DNA of 64,000 bases from NCBI RefSeq assembly GCF_026421305.1, contig NZ_JAPJBQ010000001.1, positions 186,001 to 250,000 on the forward strand. Reading direction: 5' to 3'. Made by a program: the position numbers and the translations under genes. The notes beneath the pieces were generated by a model. That model had not been told where the DNA came from. It ran no database searches and worked only from the letters and a program-made list of their open reading frames with translations. This document shows positions 27,675 through 37,264 of this stretch, one piece after another. The stretch is from Dyella silvae (GTDB lineage: Bacteria > Pseudomonadota > Gammaproteobacteria > Xanthomonadales > Rhodanobacteraceae). Positions within the stretch are counted from its first letter, which is position 1, and each line of letters begins with the position of its first letter.

Positions 27675-29345
27675 ATGAACGCTCCCACCCGTATCGATAC
27701 CACCCGTACCATCCGCGCGCCGCGCGGCAACGAGCTGAGCTGCAAGAGCTGGCTCACCGAAGCGCCGTTTCGCATGCTGCAGAACAACCTCGACCCGGAA
27801 GTGGCCGAGAACCCGGCAGAGCTGGTCGTTTATGGCGGTATCGGCCGCGCCGCGCGCAACTGGGAGTGTTTCGATGCGATCCTGCGGGCGCTGCGTGAGC
27901 TCAACGACAACGAGACGCTGCTGATTCAGTCCGGTAAGCCCGTGGGTGTGTTCCCGACCCACCCGGATGCGCCGCGCGTGCTGCTTGCCAACTCGAATCT
28001 GGTGCCGGCCTGGGCCAATTGGGAGCACTTCAACGAGCTCGATAAGAAGGGCTTGATGATGTACGGCCAGATGACGGCCGGTTCGTGGATCTACATCGGC
28101 TCGCAGGGCATCGTGCAGGGCACCTACGAGACGTTTGTCGAAATGGGCCGCCAGCATTACAACGGCAGCCTCACCGGCAAGTGGATTCTCACCGCGGGTC
28201 TCGGCGGCATGGGTGGCGCGCAGCCGCTGGCTGCCACGTTGGCCGGTGCCTGCTCGCTGAATATCGAATGCCAGCAGAAGAGCATCGATTTCCGCCTCAA
28301 AACGCGCTATGTGGACGAGCAGGCTACCGATCTCGACGACGCGCTCGCGCGCATTGCCAAGTACACCGCCGCAGGCGAGGCGAAATCGATTGCATTGCTC
28401 GGCAATGCGGCCGACGTGCTGCCGGAACTGGTGCGCCGTGGCGTGCGCCCCGATGCGGTGACTGACCAGACGAGTGCGCACGATCCGGTCAACGGCTATC
28501 TGCCGCAGGGCTGGACCGTCGAGCAATGGTTCGAGCGCCGCAAGAGCGACCCGGCCGGTACGGCGAAAGCTGCGAAGCAGTCGATGAAGAAGCATGTGGA
28601 AGCCATGCTCGCGTTCCATCGCCAGGGCGTTCCCACGTTCGACTACGGCAACAATATTCGCCAGATGGCGAAGGACGAAGGTTGCGCGGACGCGTTCGCG
28701 TTCCCGGGTTTCGTGCCGGCGTTTGTCCGTCCGCTGTTCTGCCGCGGCGTGGGTCCGTTCCGCTGGGTGGCGCTGTCGGGTGACCCCGAGGACATCTACA
28801 AGACCGACCAGAAGGTGAAGGAGCTGATCCCGGACGATCCGCACCTGCATCGCTGGCTCGACATGGCCAAGGATCGCATCAGCTTCCAGGGCCTGCCGGC
28901 ACGTATCTGCTGGGTCGGTCTGGGGTTGCGCCACAAGCTGGGCCTCGCGTTCAACGAGATGGTGCGCAAGGGCGAGCTGAAGGCACCGGTGGTGATCGGC
29001 CGCGATCATCTCGACTCCGGTTCGGTGGCTAGCCCGAATCGCGAAACCGAAGCGATGCGCGACGGTTCCGATGCTGTCAGCGACTGGCCGCTGCTCAACG
29101 CCATGCTCAACGTGGCTGGTGGCGCTACGTGGGTGTCGCTGCACCATGGTGGTGGCGTGGGCATGGGGTATTCGCAGCATTCGGGCGTGGTGATCGTCTG
29201 TGACGGTACCGAAGCGGCCGACAAGCGCATTGCGCGCGTGCTGTGGAACGATCCGGGCACGGGCGTGATGCGTCATGCCGATGCCGGCTACGACATCGCC
29301 ATTGAATGCGCGAAAGAGCAGGGCCTGAACTTGCCGATGCTCTGA
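27675..29345 (+). CDS. hutU: Urocanate hydratase
   Basis: 556 aa, the standard length; ATG 27675 was chosen because the longer open frame adds non-conserved residues. It converts urocanate to 4-imidazolone-5-propanoate using tightly bound NAD+, step two of histidine degradation. Typical motifs: [83 protein letters not shown] and [15 protein letters not shown]. It stands about 24 kb from hutI and 20 kb from hutF, and hutH is not seen, so the pathway is dispersed. Confidence 0.97.
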   Translation: MNAPTRIDTTRTIRAPRGNELSCKSWLTEAPFRMLQNNLDPEVAENPAELVVYGGIGRAARNWECFDAILRALRELNDNETLLIQSGKPVGVFPTHPDAPRVLLANSNLVPAWANWEHFNELDKKGLMMYGQMTAGSWIYIGSQGIVQGTYETFVEMGRQHYNGSLTGKWILTAGLGGMGGAQPLAATLAGACSLNIECQQKSIDFRLKTRYVDEQATDLDDALARIAKYTAAGEAKSIALLGNAADVLPELVRRGVRPDAVTDQTSAHDPVNGYLPQGWTVEQWFERRKSDPAGTAKAAKQSMKKHVEAMLAFHRQGVPTFDYGNNIRQMAKDEGCADAFAFPGFVPAFVRPLFCRGVGPFRWVALSGDPEDIYKTDQKVKELIPDDPHLHRWLDMAKDRISFQGLPARICWVGLGLRHKLGLAFNEMVRKGELKAPVVIGRDHLDSGSVASPNRETEAMRDGSDAVSDWPLLNAMLNVAGGATWVSLHHGGGVGMGYSQHSGVVIVCDGTEAADKRIARVLWNDPGTGVMRHADAGYDIAIECAKEQGLNLPML

Positions 29346-29470
29346 TGGGGATGGTGTCTCGCGCCGCGCACGAGGCACCGCCAGCCAGTTTTGGCCAGAT
29401 GCGCGCCATGGGTTTGCCATGGCGCGCTGGCATAGTGCGCGGACTTTCGCCTTCGGCAAGGACCCGCCTC

Positions 29471-30487
29471 ATGTCTCTTTCTTGCGCGCGCCGCGCCGTT
29501 ATGGCGGCTGCCATGATGTTCGCCATTGCCATGCCACTGGCGGCATCGGCCCAATCGCCGGCGACAACCGCAAGGTCCGCGACACTTCAATCAACGCTGG
29601 ACACCTTGGCGCAACGTGCGCGCCCCGGCTTGCTCGGCGTGGCCGTGCTGGATGTGCAAAGTGGCGCGATGGCAGGGGTGAACGCAGGTCAGGCGTTCCC
29701 GATGATGAGCGTGTTCAAGGCGCCGGTTGCCGCTGCCGTGCTGTCCCGTGTCGACGACGGTTCGTTGTCGCTGCAACAACAGGTCACCATTACGCGCGAC
29801 CAGGTGCTGGGTGGCTCGGCCGTGCCGTCCATCGGTGCTCGCTTTCATGGCGACCGCATGACGTTTACGGTCGAGCGGCTGCTTCAGGCAGCCGTCAGCG
29901 AGAGCGACAACACCGCCGTCGACGCGTTGATTAGGGTGGTGGGCGGGCCAGAGGTGGTGACGGGGTTTCTGACAGCACACGGCATCGATGGCATGCGGGT
30001 CGACATGGACGAGGCCGGTGTGGCGCAGGTGTTCAACGGCCTCAAGCCGGGGGAGAAGGCGCCTCATGGTGAGAGTTCGCAGGCGCAGGCGCAGCGTTAC
30101 AAGCGCGGCTATGACGCGTTCCTGGCCGATCCACGCAATCGAAGCACGCCTGAGGCCGCGGTCGCGTTTCTCCGCAAGCTCAGCAACAACGCATTGTTGT
30201 CATCCGCTTCCACCCAACACCTGTTGCGTCTGATGGAAGCGCAGACCATCCCCAATCGTTTGCGTGCCGGCGTACCGCAAGGCATACGTCTGGCTGACAA
30301 AACCGGAACCTCCGGTTCGTTCGAGGGCAGAACGGCGGCTTATAACGACATCGGCCTGCTCACCTGGCCGGATGGTCATACGGTGATCGTGGCGGCGTTC
30401 CTGTCCGATTCGCCCGCGTCGGATGAAGAGCGGGGCCGCTTGTTCGCGGACCTGGCAAAAGACATCGACAAGGCCGTCCGTCCCTGA
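29471..30487 (+). CDS. Class A beta-lactamase (extended, PER/CfxA-like subgroup)
   Basis: 338 aa from ATG 29471 with AAGGA (29458-29462) upstream; signal peptide ends near ASA. Serine beta-lactamase motifs: SxxK in MMSVFKAPVA, SDN in SESDNTA, and KTGTSG near the C-terminus. The omega-loop Glu is probably that in RVDMDEAG; the position matching Asn170 of TEM looks like Ala, and this subgroup is known to vary there. An insertion around YKRGYDAFLAD makes it longer than TEM-type enzymes. It should hydrolyse penicillins or cephalosporins in the periplasm; the spectrum cannot be judged. No ampR-like regulator is adjacent. Confidence 0.88.
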   Translation: MSLSCARRAVMAAAMMFAIAMPLAASAQSPATTARSATLQSTLDTLAQRARPGLLGVAVLDVQSGAMAGVNAGQAFPMMSVFKAPVAAAVLSRVDDGSLSLQQQVTITRDQVLGGSAVPSIGARFHGDRMTFTVERLLQAAVSESDNTAVDALIRVVGGPEVVTGFLTAHGIDGMRVDMDEAGVAQVFNGLKPGEKAPHGESSQAQAQRYKRGYDAFLADPRNRSTPEAAVAFLRKLSNNALLSSASTQHLLRLMEAQTIPNRLRAGVPQGIRLADKTGTSGSFEGRTAAYNDIGLLTWPDGHTVIVAAFLSDSPASDEERGRLFADLAKDIDKAVRP

Positions 30488-30558
30488 GTGCGGCTGGCGC
30501 TGGTGCCGTCCTGTGCCGGGGCGCATCATGTCGCCACATCCAAACGGGGAGGTGCGAC

Positions 30559-30948
30559 ATGCCGGTCGAACTGAAGATGTTGGCGTGGTCGGTGGCGCTG
30601 GGCGTGGTGTACATGGTGCTGCCTATGACGATGTCGCTGATCCATCGCGGCATCGCGTGGAACGCAAGCAACCGCGATGTAGAACCCAGGCCATTCACTG
30701 GGGTCGCCGCGCGCATTGATCGTGCGAACCGCAATTTCCTCGAGACCTTTGCTCTCTTTGCCGCTGCCGTCATCGCCGTAGTGGTGGCCCAGCGCGCCAA
30801 CGCAACGACCGCGCTGGGCGTGCAACTCTATTTTTGGGCACGCGTGGTGTATCTGCCGGTATATGCCATCGGCATTCCCTATCTGCGTACGCTGGTCTGG
30901 GCCGCTTCGGTGGTGGGTATCGTGATGGTGCTGGGCGCGTTGTTCTGA
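30559..30948 (+). CDS. MAPEG family membrane protein
   Basis: 129 aa with four membrane helices, the size and topology of MAPEG proteins. The family motif region RIDRANRNFLETFALFAAAV (Arg/Asn/Glu of the glutathione-binding loop) is well conserved. GGGGAGG lies just upstream. Bacterial members are thought to be glutathione-dependent but their substrates are largely unknown. It follows the beta-lactamase gene by 71 bp. Confidence 0.85.
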   Translation: MPVELKMLAWSVALGVVYMVLPMTMSLIHRGIAWNASNRDVEPRPFTGVAARIDRANRNFLETFALFAAAVIAVVVAQRANATTALGVQLYFWARVVYLPVYAIGIPYLRTLVWAASVVGIVMVLGALF

Positions 30949-30970
30949 CGCGCGCGCATCGCACTTGAGG

Positions 30971-31002
30971 CTCCACCGCACCGGCCTTCAGGGGCGGTGG
31001 AG
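30971..31002. terminator. Weak hairpin after the MAPEG gene
   Basis: CTCCACCGC (30971-30979) pairs with GCGGTGGAG (30994-31002), 22 bases after the stop codon. No T run follows, so it is at best a weak or factor-assisted terminator. The rest of the 320-bp gap to 31269 shows no gene. Confidence 0.45.
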
Positions 31003-31268
31003 GCACACTTCTTGCTGCCAATAAATTGTCGATCGTCAAAAGTTTGGCGGCCGATGTTTGACGGCGGGCGCCGTATGAGACCGTGTGCCTTCAGGTTGCT
31101 TCGGCGCCATTTCTCATAATTTTCATCGGGTTGAAGGTAATTCCTGCGCTGCAGCGGCAACTGAGAGTTCGCAAGCGCTTCCATGCATCACCACACTGAG
31201 GTTCCGGCGTGTCACGCCGGGCTGCCGGCCAGGGGCCGGTGGTTACTAACCGACGACTGGAGATTTGC

Positions 31269-32042
31269 ATGAAAGCCAACTTTGAACTCACCGGCCCGCT
31301 GACCGAACTTTCCAGCTACCCGACATGGGCTCAGGAAATGATCGAGGCTTGCGAACCCGCCCGCCGGAGTGTCCGGGACCACGCGATGTGGGACCTGATG
31401 CGCGAGGGCACCATGGACCTGTCCACCATGCGTAACTTCATGGTTGGCACGTGGTCGCTGATTGAACGCTTTCCTTCGTTCATGGCGCAGAACCTGTTGA
31501 AGACCCAGTACGGCCGCAGTGCTGGTGATAACCTTGCCCGCCGCTGGCTGGTGCGCAACATCCGCGTGGAGCAAAACCACGCCGAGTACTGGCTCGACTG
31601 GGCCGATGGGGCTGGCGTGCCGCGTGAAGAGGTTCTTGACGGCCGCCCTCCGCGCGGTACACAGACGGCGGCAGAGTGGTGTCACGAGGTCTGCGGAAAA
31701 GACACGCTCGCCGCGGGCATGGCCGCGACCAACTACGCTATTGAGGGTGTGACCGGCGAGTGGTCGCAGAAGGTTTACGATAGCGCCGTTTACGCAGAGA
31801 GCCTGCCGGCGGCCGGCCGCAAGGCCACGTTGCGTTGGCTACAGCTTCATGCCGCCTATGACGATACCCATCCATGGGAGGCGCTGGAAATTATCTGTAC
31901 CCTGATGGGGAACCGGCCAACACCCGAGGAAGTGGATCACCTGCGGGAATGCATCGAGCGTAGCTACATAAGTCTGCATTACGGACTTGAGCGTTGCCTG
32001 GTGCGGCAGCCGGTGAACCACGTGGAAGAGCAAGCGGCGTAA
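31269..32042 (+). CDS. TenA/PqqC-fold protein (iron-containing redox enzyme family)
   Basis: 257 aa from ATG 31269 with GGAGA 6 bases upstream. All-helical protein of the haem-oxygenase-like fold, similar to TenA and PqqC relatives annotated as iron-containing redox enzymes. Candidate metal or cofactor residues: Glu and His in VRNIRVEQNHAEYW, and His/Asp/Glu in LHAAYDDTHPWEALE. No thiamine or PQQ genes are near, so the product is unknown. The PAS-GGDEF-EAL gene follows on the same strand after 73 bp and may be co-transcribed. Confidence 0.7.
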   Translation: MKANFELTGPLTELSSYPTWAQEMIEACEPARRSVRDHAMWDLMREGTMDLSTMRNFMVGTWSLIERFPSFMAQNLLKTQYGRSAGDNLARRWLVRNIRVEQNHAEYWLDWADGAGVPREEVLDGRPPRGTQTAAEWCHEVCGKDTLAAGMAATNYAIEGVTGEWSQKVYDSAVYAESLPAAGRKATLRWLQLHAAYDDTHPWEALEIICTLMGNRPTPEEVDHLRECIERSYISLHYGLERCLVRQPVNHVEEQAA

Positions 32043-32115
32043 CGAGGCATCTCGTGGTCGACAGTGTGACGGGACGAGATGCAGGCTTATGAAGTGGTCG
32101 TGTACAAGGGACGCC

Positions 32116-34866
32116 ATGGATTCCGTCCGTAGCAGCTCACTAAGACCGCTGTCCCGACGCTTGAGGCCGCTGGCCTACGGGCTGGTGGCCGTTATCGGCC
32201 TGATCCTCGTGTTTACCTGGAGCGCCCTCCAGGTTCAGGTCACTCTCGCCGGTTTCCTTAACGGCGAGAGTGTCTGGAGCAAGGCGCAGAAGCAGGTGGT
32301 GATTGATCTCTCCGCTTATGTCGAGTCGGGCGATGCCCAGCGGCTCGCCGCCTTCAATGAAAACTACGGACTATTGATTTCCGACGGGTGGGCGCGCGAT
32401 GCGATTGCCTCCGGCGTGTACGACCGCGCCCGCGTCGACGAGGCGTTTACGCGGGGGAAGATTCTCCCGCAGGCCAAGCCAGGCATGATCTTCATGCTCC
32501 GCTGTTGCACCAACACCCCGCACATGCACGAAGCCGTGTCGGTATGGCGTGCGGCGGACGGTCCGTTGCATCAACTCGGCCTGATTGCCAAGGAAGTGGC
32601 ACAGGCTTACGCGCGAGGCAGACCGGATCAGGCATGGATCGAGGCGCAACAGGAGCGCATCAACTCGCTCAACAATGAGCTGGAACCGCTGACCAAGCGC
32701 TTCTCGTTGGAAGTGGCGCAGGGTGCCATCTGGCTCGGGCGCGTACTGTTTGCCAGCGTGTTCTCTGCGGCATTGGTGGCGTCGCTGCTGTGGTTGCGCA
32801 TGGCGCGGCGCATTCTCATGCGTATCCGCGGCACGGAAGAGCGCTACAGCTTGCTGTTTGACAGCGCCGCCGATGCCATCGTGATGGTCGATGACGCTAG
32901 CGGTCGCATCCTGGGCGCGAATCGCACCGCGCTGCAATGGACAGGAAAGACCATGGAGTCGCTGATCGGCGTGAATCTCTCCATGCTGTTCGTGCCGCTG
33001 TTGCATCGCGCCGATGGGGCAGTCACCGGCGAACTGCAAGGCCCCAATGGTGACGTGCGGCCGGTGGAAATGCGCAGCAGCGTGACGCACTGGGGTACCC
33101 AGCTGGTGCGCCAGTCGATTCTGCGCGACATCACCGAGCGGGTGAACCTTGAACAGCAGCGGCGCATCGCCTCCGAAGCACTGGCCGGCATTGCCGAAGG
33201 CGTGATCATCGCCGACGCGAGCCGGCGCGTCACGCGGGTCAATGCGGCCCATATCCGCATGACGGGGTTCACCGCCCAGGCGTTGCGGGACGTTCGCTTC
33301 GACGATCTGCGCAGCCTGCCCGACGGCTTGCCGCTGCCGGCGTCCGTCTGGGAGGTGATCGATGCCGAAGGCAATTGGGTCGGCGAAGTGCGCAGCCGCC
33401 GCCATGATGGTTCGATCTACCCGGAATTGCTCAGCATCAGCGCCATACGCGATCCGGAAGGGCAGGTGCAGCACTATGTGGCCGTCATCAACAACATCAG
33501 CACGGCGAAGGCGAACGAGCAGCGCCTGCAGTACATGGCCGCCCATGATCCGCTCACCAGTCTGGCCAATCGCGCCGAGTTCGAGCGCCGCTGCGTGCAA
33601 GCGGTGGCCGCGGCTGAGCGGCAGCGCGGCATGGTGGCGGTGCTGTTCATCGATCTCGACGCGTTCAAGGCGGTGAACGACAGCTACACGCATGCGATTG
33701 GCGATCATCTGCTGGTGAAGGTGGCCGAACGTATTGCCTATGAGCTGGGTGACCGGGGCGTGGCTGGCCGCATCGGCGGCGATGAATTCACCGTGTTGTT
33801 GCCCGACCTGCATTCGCGCGAACAGGCAAGTGCGCTGGCTGGCCGCTTGCTGACCACGCTGGCTGCGCCCGTCGTGGTGGGTGAATATGAATTGGCGCTC
33901 AGTGCCAGTATCGGCATCGCCTGCTTCCCGTTGGACGGCGCGGACGTACCGACGCTGATCACCAACGCGGACGCCGCGATGTATGCCGCCAAGACGGAAG
34001 AGCGCAACGCGTTCCGGTTTTACTCGCCGCGTATGCAAGCCGATGCGCGGCGCCGTATCGCGCTTGCCTCGGAGCTGCGTACGGCGCTGGCGGAGAACCA
34101 GTTCCATCTCGTCTTTCAGCCGACGGTGGAATTACGTAGCGGCCGCATCGTGGCGGTGGAGGCCTTGCTGCGCTGGCATCACCCCCGCCGTGGCCTGATT
34201 CAGCCCGGCGAGTTCATCCCCATGGCGGAAAAGCTCGGGCTCATCCGGCGCATCGACCAATGGGTGCTGCAGGCGGCGTGCACCCAGATGTATCTGTGGG
34301 ATCGCGACGGGCTGCCGCCGTTGCGCATGGCGGTCAATGTGTCCGCCAACTGGTTTGGTCAGGCCAATTTTGTCGATGACATTCGCACGCTGCTGGAGTC
34401 GCGCCGCCTTGCGCCTGACCGTTTGATGCTGGAAATCACCGAGGGCGCGATCCTGCGCCTCGGCGAGGAAATGGAGCGCGTGCTGCATTCGCTGCATGCA
34501 CTGGGCGTCGGCGTGGCCATCGATGACTTTGGCACCGGTTATTCGTCGATGAGCTACCTCAAGCTGCGCGCCATCGCGTACCTCAAGATCGATCAGAGCT
34601 TCGTCGCCGGTCTGCCCGAAGATGGCAGCGATGGCGCCATTGTCGAAGCCATGCTTACGCTATGCCGCAAGCTGGACATCAGCCCTATCGCCGAAGGCAT
34701 CGAAACGGAAGAACAACACCGTTTCCTGTTGCGCGCCGGGTGTGCCGAAGGGCAGGGCTTCCTTTACTCCCGTCCGGTTGAGCCGGAGGTGATCGCGCAG
34801 TTGCTCACCTCCAGCCGTCGCGCGGGCGGTTCGCATCTGCGCCTGGTGCCGCCCGAAGCGGGTTGA
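32116..34866 (+). CDS. Membrane PAS-GGDEF-EAL cyclic di-GMP enzyme
   Basis: 916 aa from ATG 32116 (AAGGGA just before); ATG 32089 is the alternative. Order: membrane helix (about 15-40), periplasmic sensor of about 170 residues containing a conspicuous RCCTNTPHMHE stretch, second helix (about 210-230), two PAS domains (about 240-470), GGDEF (about 475-640) with intact GGDEF (RIGGDEFTVLLPD), and EAL (about 650-900) with intact VEALLRWHHP, NVSANWF and DDFGTGYSS. Both catalytic sites look complete, so it may make and break cyclic di-GMP. The Cys-Cys-His cluster in the sensor suggests metal or redox sensing (inference). Confidence 0.92.
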   Translation: MDSVRSSSLRPLSRRLRPLAYGLVAVIGLILVFTWSALQVQVTLAGFLNGESVWSKAQKQVVIDLSAYVESGDAQRLAAFNENYGLLISDGWARDAIASGVYDRARVDEAFTRGKILPQAKPGMIFMLRCCTNTPHMHEAVSVWRAADGPLHQLGLIAKEVAQAYARGRPDQAWIEAQQERINSLNNELEPLTKRFSLEVAQGAIWLGRVLFASVFSAALVASLLWLRMARRILMRIRGTEERYSLLFDSAADAIVMVDDASGRILGANRTALQWTGKTMESLIGVNLSMLFVPLLHRADGAVTGELQGPNGDVRPVEMRSSVTHWGTQLVRQSILRDITERVNLEQQRRIASEALAGIAEGVIIADASRRVTRVNAAHIRMTGFTAQALRDVRFDDLRSLPDGLPLPASVWEVIDAEGNWVGEVRSRRHDGSIYPELLSISAIRDPEGQVQHYVAVINNISTAKANEQRLQYMAAHDPLTSLANRAEFERRCVQAVAAAERQRGMVAVLFIDLDAFKAVNDSYTHAIGDHLLVKVAERIAYELGDRGVAGRIGGDEFTVLLPDLHSREQASALAGRLLTTLAAPVVVGEYELALSASIGIACFPLDGADVPTLITNADAAMYAAKTEERNAFRFYSPRMQADARRRIALASELRTALAENQFHLVFQPTVELRSGRIVAVEALLRWHHPRRGLIQPGEFIPMAEKLGLIRRIDQWVLQAACTQMYLWDRDGLPPLRMAVNVSANWFGQANFVDDIRTLLESRRLAPDRLMLEITEGAILRLGEEMERVLHSLHALGVGVAIDDFGTGYSSMSYLKLRAIAYLKIDQSFVAGLPEDGSDGAIVEAMLTLCRKLDISPIAEGIETEEQHRFLLRAGCAEGQGFLYSRPVEPEVIAQLLTSSRRAGGSHLRLVPPEAG

Positions 34867-34872
34867 GCATGT

Positions 34873-35580
34873 TCAATGCAGTTCTACACTGACCACGTCG
34901 CGTTCTGGCTGATATAGCGCCGGAAACTGAGCCTTGAGATGCGCCACCTTCGGCGCGTCGTTGAACACGATGTACGGCTCGTCGGGATGACGCTTCGCGT
35001 AATCCTGGTGATAGGACTCCGCCGCGTAGAACCCCTTGAGCGGCGCTACCTGCGTCACGATGGGATCAGAGAAGGTGTGCGCGGCGCTGAGCTGTGCGAT
35101 GTACGCGCTGGCGACGCGCTTCTGCTCATCGTTGCCGTAGAAGATCACCGAGCGGTACTGCGTGCCTACATCCGGCCCCTGCCGGTTGAGTTCGGTGGGG
35201 TCCGTAGCCACGGAGAAGAACACCTTCAGCAACTGGCCATAACTGACCTTGGCGGGGTCATAGAGAATTTTCACGGATTCGGCGTGACCGGTATCGCCGT
35301 CGCTGACACGTTCGTACTGGGCGGTGCGGGCGTCGCCACCGGCGTAACCGGCCCACACCTTCTTCACTCCCTTCACGTGTTCGAACACCGACTGCACACC
35401 CCAGAAACAACCACCTGCCAGAACAGCCACCTGGTCGCCCTGATCATGCGTAGCATCCACGGTGGGATCGGGCAGGTTGGTTGCGCCGCTGCCCGCGGTG
35501 GCCAACGTACACGCGCCCAGGCCCATCATGGCCAACAGGCCTGCCATGCCGGGAAACAGTTTGAATCGGCGGACGCTCAT
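34873..35580 (-). CDS. msrA: Peptide methionine sulfoxide reductase MsrA, exported form
   Basis: 235 aa. Start 35580 is preferred because GGAG lies 6 bases before it; the upstream ATG at 35592 overlaps that site. A signal with possible lipobox (LGACT) precedes the MsrA domain. Catalytic Cys is in AGGCFWGVQ; other family motifs are GYAGGDA, YERVSDGDTGHAESV, DPTELNRQGPDVGTQYRS and ESYHQDYAKRHPDEPY. It reduces methionine-S-sulfoxide in envelope proteins. Convergent with the PAS-GGDEF-EAL gene with a 6-bp gap. Confidence 0.94.
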   Translation of the reverse strand: MSVRRFKLFPGMAGLLAMMGLGACTLATAGSGATNLPDPTVDATHDQGDQVAVLAGGCFWGVQSVFEHVKGVKKVWAGYAGGDARTAQYERVSDGDTGHAESVKILYDPAKVSYGQLLKVFFSVATDPTELNRQGPDVGTQYRSVIFYGNDEQKRVASAYIAQLSAAHTFSDPIVTQVAPLKGFYAAESYHQDYAKRHPDEPYIVFNDAPKVAHLKAQFPALYQPERDVVSVELH

Positions 35581-35759
35581 GGTGAACTCCATCTACGGAT
35601 CGGACCATGGCCCACCACCAACGTAGCGGGCCGTCTCAGACACGTATTCGCCGCCGGGCGGCGCCCGGTTACCTCCATGCTGGCACTTCATGACTATCGG
35701 CGCGCGAAGGCCGCGCCAACGCAGTGTTATGGTGCGCTTCCCCAGCCATGGAGGCGTTC

Positions 35760-36593
35760 ATGAATCACGCGGTTGACCTCGACGCATACCTGCAGCGCAT
35801 TGGTTACGGTGGCCCGGTGGCGGCCGATCTGCGTACGCTCAAAGCGCTCACCACGGCCCATGTCGCTGCCATCCCGTTCGAGAACATCGATCCTCTGCTG
35901 GGTATTCCGGTGTCGCTCGAACTCGATGCGATCGAGCGCAAACTGGTAAAGAGTGGCCGAGGCGGTTACTGCTTCGAACAGAACGGGTTGCTCATGGCTG
36001 TACTGAAGGCCATCGGCTTTGATGTATCCGGCCTTATCGCCCGCGTCCTGTGGAACAAACCCGAGGACGCCATCGTTGCGCAGACGCACATGGTGTTGCG
36101 CGTGGAGCTGGACGGTGAAAGTTGGCTGGCGGATGTCGGCTTCGGCAGTATGGCGTTGGGCGGCGCACTGCGTCTGCAGCCGGATGTGGCGCAAGCCACC
36201 TCGCTGGAACCGTTCCGTCTGATCACCAACGGCACAGCGTGGCGCATGCAGGCCAACGTACGTGACGAGTGGAAAACGCTATACCGGTTCGATCTGCAGC
36301 CGCGCGAGGCCATCGACTATGTCGTGGCCAACCACTTCACCTCGACCTACCCCGAATCGCACTTTCTGCATGGGCTGATCGTGGCGCGTGCGCTGGCAGA
36401 TCGCCGTCTTGGTTTGCGCGATCGCGAGTATGTGGAGCACCGGTTCGGCGCTGAATCCGTACGGCGCACGCTGCGCGATGCCGGTGAAATCATGCAGGTA
36501 TTGCGGGAGCAGTTTGGTATCAGGCTACCCGCCCATCCGGAGTTGGAACGCCGCCTGGACAGCTTGCCGATGTCGGCCCGAGCGGCGCTGTGA
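35760..36593 (+). CDS. nat: Arylamine N-acetyltransferase
   Basis: 277 aa; ATG 35760 is chosen because GGAGG (35750-35754) sits 5 bases upstream. The catalytic triad is visible: Cys in GRGGYCFEQNGL, His in QTHMVLRV, Asp in LADVGFGS. The family signature AIPFENID is present near residue 40. It acetylates arylamines and hydrazines with acetyl-CoA. Its stop abuts the stop of the convergent S4-domain gene with no spacer. Confidence 0.94.
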   Translation: MNHAVDLDAYLQRIGYGGPVAADLRTLKALTTAHVAAIPFENIDPLLGIPVSLELDAIERKLVKSGRGGYCFEQNGLLMAVLKAIGFDVSGLIARVLWNKPEDAIVAQTHMVLRVELDGESWLADVGFGSMALGGALRLQPDVAQATSLEPFRLITNGTAWRMQANVRDEWKTLYRFDLQPREAIDYVVANHFTSTYPESHFLHGLIVARALADRRLGLRDREYVEHRFGAESVRRTLRDAGEIMQVLREQFGIRLPAHPELERRLDSLPMSARAAL

Positions 36594-36821
36594 TTACTCT
36601 GCGGCGTGCACGTGGATGACGATGTCTTCCACCTGCACGACCTGGCCCGCATGGATCTTGCAGGTCTTGCGTAACTCCTGCTCGCCGTCCACGGACACCG
36701 CGCCACTGGCCACGATGGCCTTGCCCGCGCCGCCGCTGTCGCAAAGGCCGACCAGCTTCAGCAACTGGTTGAGTTCGACGTAGTCGCGGTCGGGTTCAAG
36801 TTCAAATTCGAGATCATGCAT
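36594..36821 (-). CDS. S4-domain RNA-binding protein, YbcJ-like
   Basis: 75 aa made of a single S4 fold: LNQLLKLVGLCDSGGAGKAIVASG, VSVDGEQELRKTCKI and VVQVEDIVIHV. It matches the YbcJ family of small RNA-binding proteins in length and motif spacing. Target RNA unknown; probably linked to ribosomes. It lies just downstream of the barnase/barstar pair (8-bp gap) and may be co-transcribed with it. Confidence 0.88.
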   Translation of the reverse strand: MHDLEFELEPDRDYVELNQLLKLVGLCDSGGAGKAIVASGAVSVDGEQELRKTCKIHAGQVVQVEDIVIHVHAAE

Positions 36822-36829
36822 AGGTGGTG

Positions 36830-37264
36830 TCAGGCGTCGGTGTCGTCAAAGGCGCTTTCAGGCAGCGCGAAGAATACGAAAAAGGGGCTCTCGGCTTCCT
36901 GCCAGTAGTCCACGGATTCTTCGAGGATGTCGAGCAAGGTGTCGAAGTCGTCTTCATTGGCATCGCGCATGGCCTCCGCGCGATCGAACAGCAGGATATA
37001 GCCGGTGGCCTTCAACCACGAGAGATCACGCATGCTGTCGGCCAGCGCATCCCAATTGCGGCCGAAATCGGCCGGCAGGCGCAGCGCCTGGGTAAGCCGG
37101 TCAAACAGCGCTTCGCGGTCGGTGTAGTCAGCCAGACTGATCCGGCAAACGCGCAGGCCCTGCATGCCGGCGGCTTCGCCCAGCGGCTCCAGATCCTCGC
37201 TGGTGACGAAGAAAATGCCGCCGTGCGATGCGTCGCCAAAATCGAGATCAAACTGCGCATTCAT
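36830..37264 (-). CDS. Barstar-type ribonuclease inhibitor
   Basis: 144 aa. The barstar core is seen in DREALFDRLTQALRLPADFGRNWDALADSMRDLSW, with the typical FGxNWDAL helix that plugs the barnase active site. It is longer than classic barstar (about 90 aa) by N- and C-terminal extensions. The ATG overlaps the ribonuclease stop (ATGA), so inhibitor synthesis is coupled to the toxin. It protects the cytoplasm from the neighbouring ribonuclease. Confidence 0.88.
   Translation of the reverse strand: MNAQFDLDFGDASHGGIFFVTSEDLEPLGEAAGMQGLRVCRISLADYTDREALFDRLTQALRLPADFGRNWDALADSMRDLSWLKATGYILLFDRAEAMRDANEDDFDTLLDILEESVDYWQEAESPFFVFFALPESAFDDTDA

Noticed and set aside
27477-29459. 660-aa minus-strand frame opposite hutU
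   Set aside because: Antisense shadow of a well-conserved gene; GC-rich third positions keep the opposite frame open.
32371-34107. 578-aa minus-strand frame opposite the PAS-GGDEF-EAL gene
   Set aside because: Antisense shadow with His/Gln/Arg-rich composition.
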